NCBI RefSeq assembly: GCF_964355755.1
Contig: NC_092673.1
Coordinates: 14,389,001-14,453,000, forward strand
Reading direction: 5' to 3'
DNA from: Antedon mediterranea
Lineage: Eukaryota > Echinodermata > Crinoidea > Comatulida > Antedonidae
Length of the DNA stretch: 64,000 bases
Positions 1 through 12,565 of the stretch are shown here, piece after piece; the first letter of the stretch is position 1, and each line of letters opens with the position of its first letter. The position numbers were made by a program, and so were the translations under genes. The notes under the pieces were generated by a model. The model was given only the letters and a program-made list of their open reading frames with translations. It was not told where the DNA came from and made no database searches.

Positions 1-229
1 AACGATCAGAATTATATGTAAAGTGCATTATCAGCATCCATCAGCAAATTTATTTTATAACGGAAACCGATTGAATATTTTTGACTTGTATGAGAAGTAC
101 ACTGTTGTATTTATGTTTCAATTCCGTATGAGCAATTTACCAGTTTCATTTAGCCTAACTTTTTTTTTACAAAAATGGAATCTGTACATGAGTATATTAC
201 GCGGAAGAAGAGTGATTTCCGTATTGCTC

Positions 230-420
230 TAAAAAGAACAAATATAGGACAGAGAAGTATTGCCTATAGAGGGGCAAATATTTGGAACCGTTTGCCTGAA
301 AACAAAGTTTAAAAAAGAGAAATTTTTAAAAAGAAATACAAAAACTAATACTCACTCATGTAGAGTTCACTTTTGTTACTTTTTATTTCTATTTGATTTT
401 TACTTTTATTGATAATTTTT
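230..420 (+). repeat. 3' end of a non-LTR retrotransposon, copy 1
   Basis: The stretch encodes the C-terminus of a LINE ORF2 (the tail contains ANIWNRLPEN and then a stop), followed by an AT-rich 3' UTR that ends in short repeats of TTTTTGATAA. A nearly identical copy lies at 34478-34670, where the tail repeat reads TTTTTGCTAA. Conservation over about 190 bp, with unrelated flanks, marks a 5'-truncated insertion. Confidence 0.75.
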
Positions 421-535
421 GATAATTACAGATTTATCTACAAAAACAGACATAATAAAAGGGGTGGCGGAATTGGATTATACTTACCTGGCAATGCATA
501 CTATGTTATAAGAGAAGATCTCTCGGCTATGATGG
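415..535 (+). pseudogene. Fragment of LINE apurinic-type endonuclease domain
   Basis: The plus-strand translation contains NKRGGGIGLYLPG followed by an acidic stretch. This is the pattern around the GGG-[IV]-[AG] turn of the endonuclease domain of non-LTR retrotransposons. The similarity fades after about position 530. It directly abuts the 3' tail of the preceding LINE copy, so the two pieces are probably separate insertions. It could belong to the LINE that resumes at 725. Confidence 0.5.
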
Positions 536-724
536 ATTTGAACAAGATACCTTTCACGGTGGGGCGACCTCAAACAATCCAAAATATTAGTCTAGTTTCG
601 GCCAAGTGCGTTCAGCTCCAGCGTAACCCGTCCTCAAGTGGTGATGTTCGACAATTAACTTGGTAACATGGTGATTTGATGGTAGCAATACTTGATGCTT
701 GGTTTGGAATGATACATTGGCCTT

Positions 725-897
725 TTCTAATCTACCTCCCACACGCCACAGGCCGTCTTCTGTCAGGCCGAAGACTCATCTTCTAACCTAAAACGTTTTT
801 GGTCCTTTGTTAAGAGTAAACGTAAATCTTTAAACTCTTCTAGTTTTCTAATCAATGGTAACCTATCATCTGATCCTACCTTAGTTTTTAATCACTT
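725..897 (+). pseudogene. LINE ORF2 fragment upstream of an insertion
   Basis: One frame reads through an EN-RT linker region (contains LKRFWSFVKSKRKS and VFNHFN). It is typical of the segment before the reverse transcriptase fingers in jockey/CR1-like non-LTR elements. The reading is cut near 897 by foreign DNA and appears to resume near 2760, so this piece and the RT at 2726-4440 are taken as two halves of one degenerate element. Confidence 0.6.
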
Positions 898-904
898 CAA
901 CCTT

Positions 905-1985
905 TCTAGTCTAGGATATTTTGGAAAGTTGCATTTTTTTTTGCTATATTTGATAAAATTTGGATATGTTGTAGAATAGACATCACTGAATCCAAAAAGT
1001 ATTTGCTCCATTTTTTTTTCATACGCAAGGGGGGTTGGCAGCCATTTCAAAATGGCCGCCATTTTGGACAAAATATTGTAAGTATATGGCATTAAAAGAT
1101 GTTATCGAGATAGAAATTCAATCATAAAAGTAATAATAAATGTTCACATAATATTTCACATCATTTTTGTAACTGAACAAGCCAAAATGGCCGGCATTAT
1201 GCCCAAAATGGCTGCCATTTTATCCAACATGGCCACCATTTTATCTAAAATGGCCACATATATCAATCAAATATTTTTTTAAACTTTTATTCACATATAT
1301 TTGGTAAAAATTAGATATGTTGTAGAATAGACATCACTGAATCCAAAAAGTATTTTCTCCATTTTTTTTTCATACGCAAAGGGGATTGCCAGCCATTTCA
1401 AAATGGCCGCCATTTGGACAAAATTGTTTCAAATATTGTAAGTTTATGACATTAAAAGATGTTATCAAGATAGAAATTCAATCATAAAAGTAACAATAAA
1501 TGTTTAAATAATATTTTACATCATATTTGTAACTGAACAAGTCAAAATGGCCGCCATTATGCCCAAAATGGCTGTCATGTTAGCCAATATGGCTACCATT
1601 TTATCTAAAATTGCCACATATATCAATCAAATATTTTTTTATTCACCTATATTTACAATTGGATATGTTGTAGAATAGAAATCACTGAATCCAAAAAGTA
1701 TTTTCTCCATTTTGTGTTTATAGGCAAGGGGGGTTGGCAGCAATTTCAAATTGGTCGCCATTTTTGACAAATTTTTTTAAAATATTGTAAGTTTATGGCA
1801 TTAAAAGATGTTTTATCGAGATGGAAATTCAGTCATATAAGTAACAATAAATGTTCAAATAATATTTCACATCATTTGTGTAACAGAACAATGGCTGACA
1901 TTTCAACCAAAATGGTCGCCATTTTATCCAACATGGACGCCATTTTTATCTGAAATGGCCACATAATAAAATGGTTTTTTCTTTA
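905..1985. repeat. Tandem array of three ~350-bp units rich in ATGGC/GCCAT dyads
   Basis: The block beginning GGATATGTTGTAGAATAGA recurs near 961, 1313 and 1661, giving unit lengths of about 350 bp. A partial lead-in starts at about 905. Each unit carries several short dyads of the form AAAATGGCNGCCATTTT and related ATGG-centred motifs. There is no coding potential. The array sits inside the interrupted LINE and directly next to the PIN-like/Cys-rich fragment at 2064-2722. Confidence 0.85.
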
Positions 1986-2063
1986 ACTTTGATTAAATAC
2001 ATGGGCTATAAAGGAACCAACATAACAACATAATAATATTTGTGTTTAATTACTTTACTTATT

Positions 2064-2722
2064 CGTCGTCACTTTCGTTATCACTATCACTGTCCGAATC
2101 GGATGTAGACAACAATGGTCATATATTGTGACAGTTATTCTCGTCTGTTTCGCATTTACACATCTCGGTATATTGTAGATTGTTTTTCTTGCACGTGCAT
2201 GTATTATGGGAACATGTACTTAAACATGAACACCGTATTAGCTCCACAACTGCTTCTGGAGCAGTTTGCTTCTTGTATAATACTGGTCTTAGTTTACCGT
2301 TCTCTATAAACCAGCCAAGTTTTGGCATGGATCGGGAATTATTGGGTCAATAGTTACATGGCTCCATATATATTGGCCTGGAGATGTGCACGTAGTATGT
2401 GCTGGTGCAACGCTCCAGACGTTGGTGGCAATTTTTCCACACCTTGATTATTTGGCAGTGTTTTGAACCGTTTCCATCTCAGGGTTGATGAATCTTTGGC
2501 TGACACCCTTTTAGTTTCAATAAGACCGCACAGAAACTCCTCGCATCCTGCCTTCACATTGAAAGATGGCACATTGTCTTCTCCGAGTTTGACTAACGCT
2601 TCTATGATGTGAGGAGATGACTTCATATACATCTTAAAAGCTGTTTTTTCCTGTGTACATCCAGTGATAGCATGGAAAACTGGTAGTCTGGCTGCCTTTT
2701 CCGGTCCAAGGGGATCGTATAT
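2064..2722 (-). pseudogene. C-terminal fragment of a PIN-like/Cys-rich protein, copy 1
   Basis: Read on the minus strand from 2722, the translation runs through LPVFHAITG and KLPPTSGAL, then after frameshifts and a stop through GWFIENGKLRP and a Cys-rich tail (CSCLSTCSHNTCTCKK), and ends with an acidic tail at 2064. The FHA.TG and PPT blocks and the C-x-C cluster occur in the same order in the better-preserved gene at 53090-55206, so the two belong to one family, but they are clearly divergent. The N-terminal half (including the HEEAD block) is missing. It lies inside the insertion that splits the LINE. The function of this copy is lost. Confidence 0.7.
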
Positions 2723-2725
2723 TGA

Positions 2726-4620
2726 TTAAAGAGCAATTCTTCTTGTTTCAGCTGTACCTGTTAAAATACCAGAATTTTCCCCTAACTGTTGTAGGCGCCT
2801 TAAAATTAAAACAAACAAAGAAAACTTTTCTCCCGTCAGTGAAGCTTTTGACACTCTTATATCTCCCTGCTCTTCACATATCGGCTTCTCACCTATAATT
2901 GATTTTTCTGTCTCTGCCTTTAATGTCTCCGAAGCCATTTCTAAGTTAAACGTACATAAATCTCCTGGACCAGACAATATTTCTCCTTCATTTCTTAAAT
3001 TAGCTGGTCCTGTTATCTCTTCATATCTCTCTAACATCTATAATCTGTCACTTTCTCTTGGTCAAGTTCCTCTTGATTGGAAAAGGGCTAATGTAGTACC
3101 AGTTTTCAAATCAGGTAATCGTGCAACACTTAAAAACTATCGACCTATTTCTCTTTGCTTTACTCTTAGAAGGACTTCTTTCTACCCATATACTTCTTAA
3201 CTAATCTATGTCTTATTTCTAAAGCCCAACATGGTTTCGTGCCAAGACGATGAACTATTACTCAAGTCTACCAATTTTACCATCACCTAGCTTCTAATCT
3301 TGATAAAGGTAATTCTCAAAACCGATGTTATATTTCTGGATAGGTGTAAGGCCTTTCTCATACTCTTCTTCTTCAAAAACTTCACAACTATGGTTTATGT
3401 GGCACTACACTTAATTTGATTTCTTCTTACTTAATTGGTCGGTCACAGAGAGCGCTTTTTAATGGTTCTTCCTCCAATTGGGCCCCAAGTAACATCTGGG
3501 GTTCCACAGGGATCTTTACTAGGCCCTCTGTTATTTAATAGTTTTTTTTCAGATCTTCCCTCTACTCTTCAATCTAATATTCTCCAATATGCCGATGACA
3601 CGGTTGTCTTCAGGAATATTCGATCTAACTCTGATTTCCTTATCCTACAATCTGATCTTGACAATATTCTTTCTTGGTCCAACGTAAATAAAATGTCACT
3701 TAACATCAATAAATGTAATGTTATGCACGTTTCTCGCTCTCAAAATCCCACTCTCTATCCTTATACTCTTAATGATATCCCTCTATCTCTAACAGCCATA
3801 AATACCTGGGCATTATCCTTAATAGTACCCTTTCTTGGCACGACCACATTTTAGCTGTTCACTCTTCTGCCTCCAGGACTTTAGGATTATCCGTCGTATT
3901 GTTGGTACGAATGACTCTCATTCTCTTCTTCTGCTTTACAAATCCTTGTGTCGTCCCATTCTGGAATATGGTGCTCCTGTGTGGTTTCCACATTTGGCTT
4001 CCCATCTTAATCTCTTTGAAAAACCACAACGCATTCTTACAAGATACTTTTTTTCCGGGTAAACACTTTGAACGTCCTACTTATGCCGAAAGATTAGCTC
4101 TCCTTCATCCTCCTTCTTTGACTTCTCGGATTGATTTCCAAACTATTATCTTTGTTGTCAAATGTTTATACACTATTATTGATCTAGCTGTTTCTACATT
4201 TTTTTCTCCTATTTCTCGTCACAAATTTGATCTTCTATTCAGGCCACCCTTTGCTCAAACTGTCTGTTTTCAATCTTCACTCTTTCCTAGATTCTGTAAT
4301 CTTTGGAATGGTCTTTCTTCAGATTTAAGTGAGCTTGCTCTCCTGGCAGGTTTCAAGAATTCGAGACTAGTCTTCGCCAACACTATTTCTTTTGATTTTA
4401 CCTGGTCCCTGCTGTATTTTTTTTCATAACGTCTTAGATTTTAATTATTTTTTTAATTTCGTCATTTATATTATATTCATATTATATTTTATTTCTGTTA
4501 AAAGGAAAGTCTTTAAAGAGTGATTGGGTTCGCTTTTGACAATCCTGGCTTTTTGTTTCATTTTGTATTTTTACGTATTCTGTTGTAATTGTAATGAGCC
4601 GATATTTTAATAAATCAAAT
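2726..4620 (+). pseudogene. LINE reverse transcriptase, degenerate (jockey/CR1-like)
   Basis: The frames cover the RT domain of a non-LTR retrotransposon: fingers near 2950-3150 (KSPGPDNISPSFLKLAGP, then a WKRANVVPVFKSG block), a damaged palm, then VTSGVPQGSLLGPLLFN at about 3490 and YADDTVVF at about 3590. A post-RT region follows from 3780 to 4430 in shifted frames (YLGIILNSTLSW, PILEYGAPVW). Several frameshifts and stops make it non-functional. The 3' end near 4600-4625 carries AATAAATCAAATCAA. It continues the piece at 725-897 beyond the 1.8-kb insertion. Confidence 0.85.
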
Positions 4621-4689
4621 CAAGCATAAAGATTTTGAAACGCATAATCCATGCCACAGCTCGCTTCAGCTGGTACCAGGAAGAGTATC

Positions 4690-6365
4690 ATTTTAAGTGT
4701 TGGTCTACAGTATCGTTATTATTATTCACAACTGTGTAGATTTTTTGCGATTTTTTTTTTATTTCCGCCTTTGCTTCAAGTACTGTGCATTTGAAAGGTG
4801 GTTGAGTTGGCCATGTTTCTTCACTTTTCCACAAGAAAGATGGTCCGCTAATCCATCCGCCTGCTTGCAGTCAAACCTCGGGATGCGTCATCTCCAGGGT
4901 TACTCTTTGTGTCAATGTATCGCCATTGGTGCGGAAAACTCTGTTCCCTGATTACCGAAACACGGTTTACTAAGTCTCGATTTGGACATCAGAATACTAC
5001 AATGACTTTTATCGTAGGAATCTATCATTCTAAGGTACGTTATAATTACTGCTCCGTATCCAGCTTCGGATACGTCGACAAAATGATGTAGTTGGCTGGA
5101 TTTGATGTGAAGCCCAATGGGTTTAAAACAACGTGGTACCTTTAGATCCCTTATAGTAGGGAGGTCAATGAGCCATCGATTCCACTAATTAGCACTCTCA
5201 GTTGGTATGGGATTATCCCATCCCAATCGTATTTGCAGCGGCATAGATGCTGAAATATCATCTTTGCTCGTAGTACATAGGGTCCTGCATAACAAAAGGG
5301 ATCGTACAAGAGTTGAGTATACTTAGAACTCCGCGACGTGTCATAGGTTTAACAGGAACTTGATTATCGTATTGGAACTTGTCTTGCTCAAAATTCCAAG
5401 CATTCCAAGGACTCTCTCACATGGTAAGCTGTCGAAACATGAGTGGGCCACTCATCCTGAGGTAGAGAATAGATAACATCTCGGCTATTCGACATCCACT
5501 TGTTGAGGTGAAACCCTCCACACTGCAATAGTCTTTTAACTTCATGCATGGAGGTATTTTATACCTCCATGCTTCATGTACGAGATATATGGCTTCGTCA
5601 ACAGACGCTACAGATTTTAAGCAATCATTTACGTAAAAGTTACGCTTAATTGTCTGCCTTGCAGAATTGCTGTATTCACTTGCGTTATCCTCGACAGTCC
5701 GATGAACAGCATAATTGGCGCAACTTTGGCTCCAAACTCCTCCAAATAAATGAACAGTCATTCTATACTCTAGAGGCACGTTGTATGGGTCATCATTTTT
5801 CCACCATAGGAACCGCAGTGCGTCACGATCGGCGGGATTTACAACAACTTGGTGAAACATGCCCTTGATATCGGCTGTGAACGTAACAGCTTCTTGTCGG
5901 AAATGAAGAAGGACGCCGATTAGTTTATTGGTCAAATCTGGTCCTTGGTGTATCTGATCATTTAACAAGGTGCCATTTGCCCTAGCAGTACAATCAAAGA
6001 TTATTCGGCATTTGTCTGGCTTCTTGGGGTTAAACACCGGGTGATGCGGGAGGTACCATACACAACCGTCAGCTCTGCAGAGGTCCTCTTCTGGAACAAG
6101 TTCTGTGTGTCGATCAGCAAGTAGTTTATGAATTTCAGTTACATATTTTTTCTTCAGATCTGGGTCTCGTGTCAATCGTTTACCCAACAGGTACAATCTA
6201 CGGTCTAACATCTGACGATTATCAGGTAGGTTTGGTGGTCTGTGCTTGAATGGAATATTCATTGAAATGGTGGCCATCTTTTAGACTAATGGAGCCTTCC
6301 CATATGTGCAATACCCTCTGATCATTGATGGATAAGGTAGTTTCGGCGCTGGAACTACTTTTATT
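4690..6365 (-). pseudogene. BEL/Pao LTR retrotransposon, pol (RT to RNase H region)
   Basis: An open frame of 286 codons (6277 to 5417) covers the BEL/Pao reverse transcriptase: CRIIFDCTAR, then the palm motif FTADIKGMFHQV, FLWW, and a NFYVNDCL motif in place of the usual YVDD. Downstream, in broken frames to about 4950, come KPMTRRGVLSILNS, an YDPF..AGPYVLRAKM block and an ADASEAGYG-like RNase H start. From 4960 to 4780 the frame resembles the connection region (SGPSFLWKSEE). No integrase or LTR is visible. The 5' side at about 6365 is cut by a LINE, and gag/protease resumes at 7850. Frameshifts and stops show it is dead. Confidence 0.85.
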
Positions 6366-6383
6366 CACCTTCCAACAGCTACC

Positions 6384-7845
6384 AGACAGATACAGATAGA
6401 TACAGATACAGATACAGATTCATTTATTGTCCAAAATAATAATGGAAATTACAGTGCTCACAAACCTTGGCTTGCCTAAAATATAAATGTAAAGGGGACT
6501 ATCTAACAAATGTTTTGTTATAATGCCTTATCCCAGCTGGGTAGAACGAGTACTTGTAACGGTCCGTCTGCGCATTCACCGTCCTCATCCTACCACTTCT
6601 AACGATAACGGAGCCGATAATGTCCTTATGAAGAGGATGGTTGGTGTCTTTCAATATAGTATGGAACACATCGGCAAGACGTTCGCTGTAGAAAGAGTCG
6701 AGCGTTTGCACAGACGAACCAATTACTTTCCCCGCTCTACCCAGCACTTTTTCAATTCGGTCTTTATCCCCTTTACTGATATACCCAGCCCAGCCCAACA
6801 TACAATAACCCCAAATAGATAACATCACTGATGAGTAAAACATTTTACAAATATCCAGCTTTACTCCAAACGAACCGAGTTTCCTCAGGCAGTACAGTCT
6901 TGTATTTAACTTCTTAACTATATGGTCAACATGATCCCCCCATTTAAGCTTACAGTCAAATACTACTCCCAGGTACTTATAATTGTTAACAATCTCTACT
7001 TCCTTTCCTTTAATATATACCGGGTCCATACTGTCAGACCTATTGTGTTTTCGAAAATCAATCCGCATTTCTTTCGTTTTATTTATGTTTAGTTCAAGAA
7101 AATGATTGCCACAGTAATCGGTGAATCGAATAACCTCAGAAAGGTATTGAGAAGAATTGTTATTATTAATAAGTCCTACCATAGCCGAGTCGTCCGCAAA
7201 TTTTATCATTGGACAACTCGGAGATACCGACCTAAAGTCTGACGTGTACAGAGAAAACAAAAAAGGTGCCAATACGGTACCTTGTGGTGCCCCAGTACTA
7301 GTACGCACAGTATTGGAAAATATATTATTCTGTAACTTAACAAACTGGCTACGTTCGACTAAAAAATTAAACACAAACGAAATTAAAACACTTGGAACAT
7401 TCATATCAAATAATTTATGAACTAATATGTGTGGCTGAATTGTGTTAAATACAGAACTAAAATCAAAGTACATAACCCTAACGCATGGGTTCGTTTTCCA
7501 GTCATCTAAATGACGGTACATTTGGTGGAGCTTATATATCAAAGCGTCTTCAGTGCTCCTGTTTGTGCAGTACGCGAATTGGAGTGGGTCAAGATAATCC
7601 GCAACTGATAACTTAAGCCTATTTAACACAATTTTTTCACACACCTTCATAGGCACAGAGGTCAGAGCAACTGGTCTAAGATCATTATAACAACTAATAG
7701 GATGTCGTTTTGGAATTGGGATTAAACATGACGTCTTCCACGCACGCGGAAGAACATGAGAGGAGAACACTAAATTAAAAATAAAACTAAAAATATGGGA
7801 AAGATAAAGAGACTGATCACAGGTTGCTTTAAGTTGCACATGGTG
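6384..7845 (-). mobile_element. 5'-truncated non-LTR retrotransposon (Rex1/L2-like) inside BEL/Pao
   Basis: A 446-codon open frame (7839 to 6499, minus) encodes reverse transcriptase: NDLRPVALTSVPMKV, DPLQFAYCTNRSTEDA, YFDFSSVFNTI (the usual Ala-Phe has become Val-Phe), GAPQGTVLAPFLFSLY and the catalytic FADDSAMVG. A post-RT domain then ends near the stop at 6499. No endonuclease is present, so it is 5' truncated. The 3' end carries AATAAATGAA and a microsatellite tail of about five CTGTAT-type units (6392-6425). It is flanked on both sides by BEL/Pao sequence. Clade assignment is by eye only. The frame is intact over the RT, so the copy is young relative to its host element. Confidence 0.85.
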
Positions 7846-7849
7846 ACTC

Positions 7850-10215
7850 GATCGAGGCTGATTAACATCTTTATTGATTGGGCCATTTATTGCCCAGCCC
7901 AGAGCTGTCCATACGGTTCGCCGCCCGGCTTGCCTTTACGCACTTCTTGTGGACACAATAGGTCTGGCATATCTTGGCCAATGAGAAGCTAAACTTCTGC
8001 TACGTCCAGCATTGGTGGTAACTGTATATCGGCAAGATGAGGCCACCTTAGCAAGTCTTCATGGCATGCTATATTATCTAAGCCTAGGTTGAGAGAAGGT
8101 CTCACTATTATTTGTGGCATACGTGCAGTGTATGTGTTTTCTAAATTAGATAGGTTAAGGCTTATCAGCTCCGTATTTATCAAAACATTTTTCTGTTCAA
8201 TTTTAGTAAGCTCCGCCGTACACTTCTGCCTTACCACTTGTAGTGTGTCAGCTAATTCCTCAGTACAGTAACTAGATGTTCAAGCAAAAGTCAACAAATG
8301 AATTCGGATCTTTGCCACGTACACGGACAGCAACAATCGGCAACGCCACCCTTTAACGATTTGCTTGAATAAACTTGCTGTTTCCTTGAACTAATGCCGC
8401 TTGCATCAGAGGAGTGGCGATGGTGGTTGGTGCTGTAGTCACTGTAGGGTTAGGTGGATTAGGTAAAGAGTTAGGTGGATTAGGTGGAGAATTGGTTACG
8501 TAACGTGGAATATGCAAATATTTGCTGTGTTTCTTACCACAGTCATCTATGTCGCAAGTAATTTGACGCAAGCACTTCTTTCCTAAATTCCTATGTGGCC
8601 AGATTTGAAACAATTAACACATAACCGCTTCGACTGAACAAATGCTAGTCTGTCTTTAACCCGCAGAGCTTTGAATGATTTGCAGAACGTAACATAGTGA
8701 TTATGTCCACAGTATATACAGTGTTCATCTTCTTTAGGTGGGTTTACAGGTGATACTTCAGGCTTTTTTGATGAAGGAATATGTATGGACTGTGCACTGT
8801 AGCTTGTATTCTGCTTCTGTTTATCACGTTGATCCTTGCGAACAAACTTGCAAAAGATCGAATCATTTGCTTCCTCAGCAGAAACAGTGATACATTTGAC
8901 CATGTCATTTAAATTTGGAGCTTGTTTCGTCTTAGTTTTACTTTAATATCATGATTTTTCTTTAGCCAACGTGTTTTTAAATAATTTGGTAACTTCTCAG
9001 CTATCGTACAAAGACTTCTACGGTTTTCAAGCTCACTTAAATATCCCATTGATTCTAACGTTTCCGGACAACATTTTATGTCATCCGCAAAATCTTGTAG
9101 GTCAAGTTCGTCTCTAACGTTTTGTCTTTTTGTTATTTTGTCGATCTAGGCTTGTGCTATGTTATGTCATTACTGCCAAATCTTTCCTTTAACAATTTTT
9201 TTGCCAGACGATAACCTTCAGCTGGTTTCTTAATAAGACAGCACTGTAGTAAAGTTTTTGCCCTTTTCGGTACAAAACTGCAACAGGGATATAAGCTTTG
9301 CTCCATCGTCCGTTGACTTTCTGTCTATAGCATTGTCAAATGCTCGAATGAAGGACCAGTAATGCAGCGGGTCACCATCAAACATCGGTAGCTCATTTTT
9401 CAGTAGATGTAAAGTCTTCACAAGAGATTGCTGGTGTATATCGAGAATCGGCTAACATCTGGCATAATGGTATTCGACAATAATTCTTCCGGTTGGTGCA
9501 ATGTATTTAGTGCTGGTGAATCAGAAGGATCATCTGCTTTAGGTGTTCAAACCTTGACGCATCAAGATGTCGGCCATCAAAAGAAGGTAGGTGTATAGTT
9601 GGTAGGACTAAATCCTCCGGTGTAGAATGATAACGTGGTAGAGTTTCAGTCTCAATAACTTCGGTGTAGGCCTTCTGGACTGCATCAGCTTTCGCCATTT
9701 TAGCACTTAATTCCATCTCTCGACGGCGATGATCGAGCTCCAACGTCTTTCCATCCCAATCATTGCGTGATGATCTTCTAGCGCCAAATTCATCTCGGCC
9801 TGAAAACGCTGGGTTTCAAGTTCCATCTGGCGCGCCTGTTTTATTCGTCTCAATTCGAATTGCTCTTGTTCTAAAGATTTTTGATCCACCAAGCCTTGTA
9901 TTTCAGCTTCAAGTGCAGCTTTCTCCGCTTTAGCTCTCGCTTCATCCAAGTCACTTAATGTGGTTGAAATTAGTGAAAAGCAGCTGCCAACTTCCGAAAC
10001 AGACTTATGTTGCTCAGAGTGCTCAACACTGGCGATCCATGTGCAGATATCATCACAGAAGTCGTTTATTCTCGTGACAAATTCTCTCCGATAAACCTAC
10101 GCTTCCTGCTTGGCCTCCTCATCCTTTAACAACATTACATAGTCTGCATGTGCAGCTGCAAACGCTTCGTTCAAAGTTACAGCACTGGCCTGTCTGGTGT
10201 ATTACAAAGGTGTGC
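7850..10215 (-). pseudogene. BEL/Pao LTR retrotransposon, gag to protease
   Basis: On the minus strand, a coiled-coil N-terminal gag (10200 to 9500, rich in Ala/Glu/Arg/Gln) is followed by a DUF1759-like segment (MFDGDPLHYWSFIRAF, 9421-9230). Paired zinc knuckles come next (CIYCGHNHYVTFC and CVNCFKSGHIG, 8760-8590), then a CDIDDCGKKH box and a Pro/Asn-rich linker. The aspartic-protease region ends with LLIGQDMPDLL and a GKPGGEPYG block at about 7900. Frames shift repeatedly. The element then continues, after the LINE insertion, in the RT segment at 6365-4690. No LTR was recognised near 10200-11600. Confidence 0.8.
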
Positions 10216-10843
10216 ATAGGATTACCGCTCACGAATAAAAAGAACGACAATGACAAGCGCACCACAATAAAAGGGAATAATAGAAACAAAAGAACGGGAC
10301 ATTTACATATTATGTAAGTTTAACATTGGAGAAATAAATCGTTGCGTTACTAACATTAATAATGATACACTACTGTGAATCTCATTATTCTTTGATTGTT
10401 TTTTAGGGCGGGTTACTATTAGAATTGGGGTTACTATTAGTGTAGTGGGTTACTATTACTAATCTTAAATTAGGCACCTGGAAATAGTAACCCACACCCA
10501 ACTTTTAAAAAAAATCGCTGCTTTGCGTTCGGGGCGCACCGGCCTTTACCAAAGATGTATAAGTCTCTAGTAGTTGTTACGACAACTTGTCGCGTAAACA
10601 ACGAACGACTGATGATGTACGTGTGGTGGTGTGGTGAGAGGTGCTTGATCGCGATGCTCTTTGCGCAGGAGGTAGGGCGCAGTGTCGTCGTGAAGCTTCC
10701 CCGCGCGCGCCGCACGGTACCAATATAAATCATATAATCTGAGCGACAGAGAGAGTAAAAATAGTGATTCAATTTATTCATGTTTCAAAGAGTCGGTCTG
10801 TTTATTTAACAAGGCCAACAGCCATTAAGTCGCGTGCTACAAT

Positions 10844-10935
10844 GCATAGTGATACCGGACGGACAGACAGACCGACAGACCAACAGACCGACAGACAGAC
10901 AGACCGACCGACCGACATAGTGAACTATACTGACC
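10844..10935 (+). repeat. Dispersed repeat with (GACA)n core, copy 1
   Basis: It starts with GCATAGTGATACCGGAC, continues as an irregular GACAGACA/GACCGACC array, and ends with CGACATAGTGAACTAT. The same start, core and end recur at 11497-11590, so the microsatellite is part of a longer dispersed repeat. Confidence 0.8.
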
Positions 10936-11496
10936 GAAATTACTGAACATGTTTAAAAATGTTGAAATGTTTTAAAACATTTATATTTTTTTTATTTACA
11001 CGTGCGTAGCCTGTCACTTTTGACGTGCTCGTATAACGTAATTTCGAGTTGAAAAGTAAGTCAAGAAAACAGAAATCGGGTAAAAAGAGTGCGCAATAAC
11101 ATTTAACGCGCAGTGCGCGCGCAAAAATATGCGCACTCATGGCAATTTTGTAAACGCTTAAAATTGCCTGAAACGTACTCTTATTTCATCGAAAATAAAT
11201 TTAGAAAATTTTAAGCGCGCGTACGCATGCGTTACATGCGCTACGCACGTAATTCTATTGCCATATGATGATTTATGCCCTGAAATTTATGAGTACCAAA
11301 TTTTATTTAATTGTGATTCATGGTTGTGAAGATATGATTACAAACGTGATTTCGTTAAATCGTGCGTATACCGCGTAATTTTTTATTGCGCACCGTGAAA
11401 ACATAACCACATTGATTCCTGGCCATAAGGAATATACTGTGAAAAATTTACCTAGCTAGATTAAACTTATATCAAGATAAGGTCAGAAAGCGATAA

Positions 11497-11590
11497 AACG
11501 CATAGTGATACCGGACCGACAGACCGACAGACAGACAGACCGACAGACAGACAGACAGACCGACCAACCGACCGACATAGTGAACTATAG
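11497..11590 (+). repeat. Dispersed repeat with (GACA)n core, copy 2
   Basis: It shares the GCATAGTGATACCGGAC lead and CGACATAGTGAACTAT trailer with the copy at 10844-10935. Only the number and phase of the GACA units differ. Confidence 0.8.
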
Positions 11591-11954
11591 AGTCGCTTCC
11601 ACGCGACTAAAAATGGTAGCATAAAATAATCTTATAACAATTTTTATTTTGCTTAATAACCGTTTTTCCTACTTACAAACTTTTAAATGAATTTAAGAAA
11701 TTAAATATAAATATAAATATAAATATAGTGTAAAATACGATATAATTTACAGACACATAGGCTAACTACAGCAGCAGTTTTTTGTTTGTTTTTATCAAAC
11801 ACAGTGAAATACAAAACAATTGGCACAATGACACGAACAATAGAAGCCTCAACAAGCCTGGCACACCCAACCCAACATATTGACTAACACCCCTATAAAT
11901 AATAATGGAATAGTCCTATATTCAATACATGCCGAAAACTCAGGTTGATCCATA

Positions 11955-12565
11955 TTATCTTGTTCAGTATTCAGTATTTATTGGTACTCACTTTCGAATC
12001 AGTGGCACACACCTTTCGGTGGTGCGTCCATACAAATATAAACAACAACATATAAAAGGAAAATGATGATAAAACTTACATAATTAACTTACAAAAAAAA
12101 AAAAAAAAAAAAAAACAGAATAAAGGTACAATAGGTGAACAGTATAAATAATACATAATCATGATAAAATTACTACATAAATCGAAATAAGCACAAATAT
12201 ATGTTTATAATATGTACTTGAAATTATAGATATAGCAAACAGCAAGTACAAGATTTTATTTGTTTAATGATTAGTTATTGGTATATCTAACTGGTCTATC
12301 AATGTATAAACTAAATAAGCTAAAATGTCAGACTGAGAAAAAAAAAAAAAAAAACAAAACAAAAAAAAAAACTTATACATAGAAAATAAAACTAAAAAAC
12401 AATTGGATAACAGTATAACGATACAATAGGTCAAAAGTATAAATAATACATAATCATGATTATTTTTACAAAAATCGAGATAAACACAAATATATATGTT
12501 TATATGTATTTGAAGTTAGATAAGCAAATAAACTAGTTTATCAATGTAAAAGCCAAATAGGCTAA
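11955..12565 (-). repeat. 3' UTR and terminus of the 12.5-15.3 kb LINE
   Basis: Between the stop of the ORF at 12566 and about 11960 the sequence is A-rich on the plus strand, including A-tracts at 12095-12116 and 12338-12370. It ends in a conserved segment (GTGGCACACACCTTTCGG then TGGTGCGTCCAT, 12001-12030). The same segment closes the related LINE near 38120-38150, which supports it as the 3'-terminal recognition region. Confidence 0.7.

Larger units (their letters stand above)
10216..11955. other. Non-coding stretch with two GACA-rich repeats
   Basis: No gene is supported here. A short GGGTTACTATT motif occurs directly near 10385-10460 and inverted near 10486-10496. Two related repeats occupy 10844-10935 and 11497-11590. 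Sequence between 10680 and 11400 is comparatively rich in CpG and GCGC motifs, but nothing marks a promoter. Confidence 0.5.
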
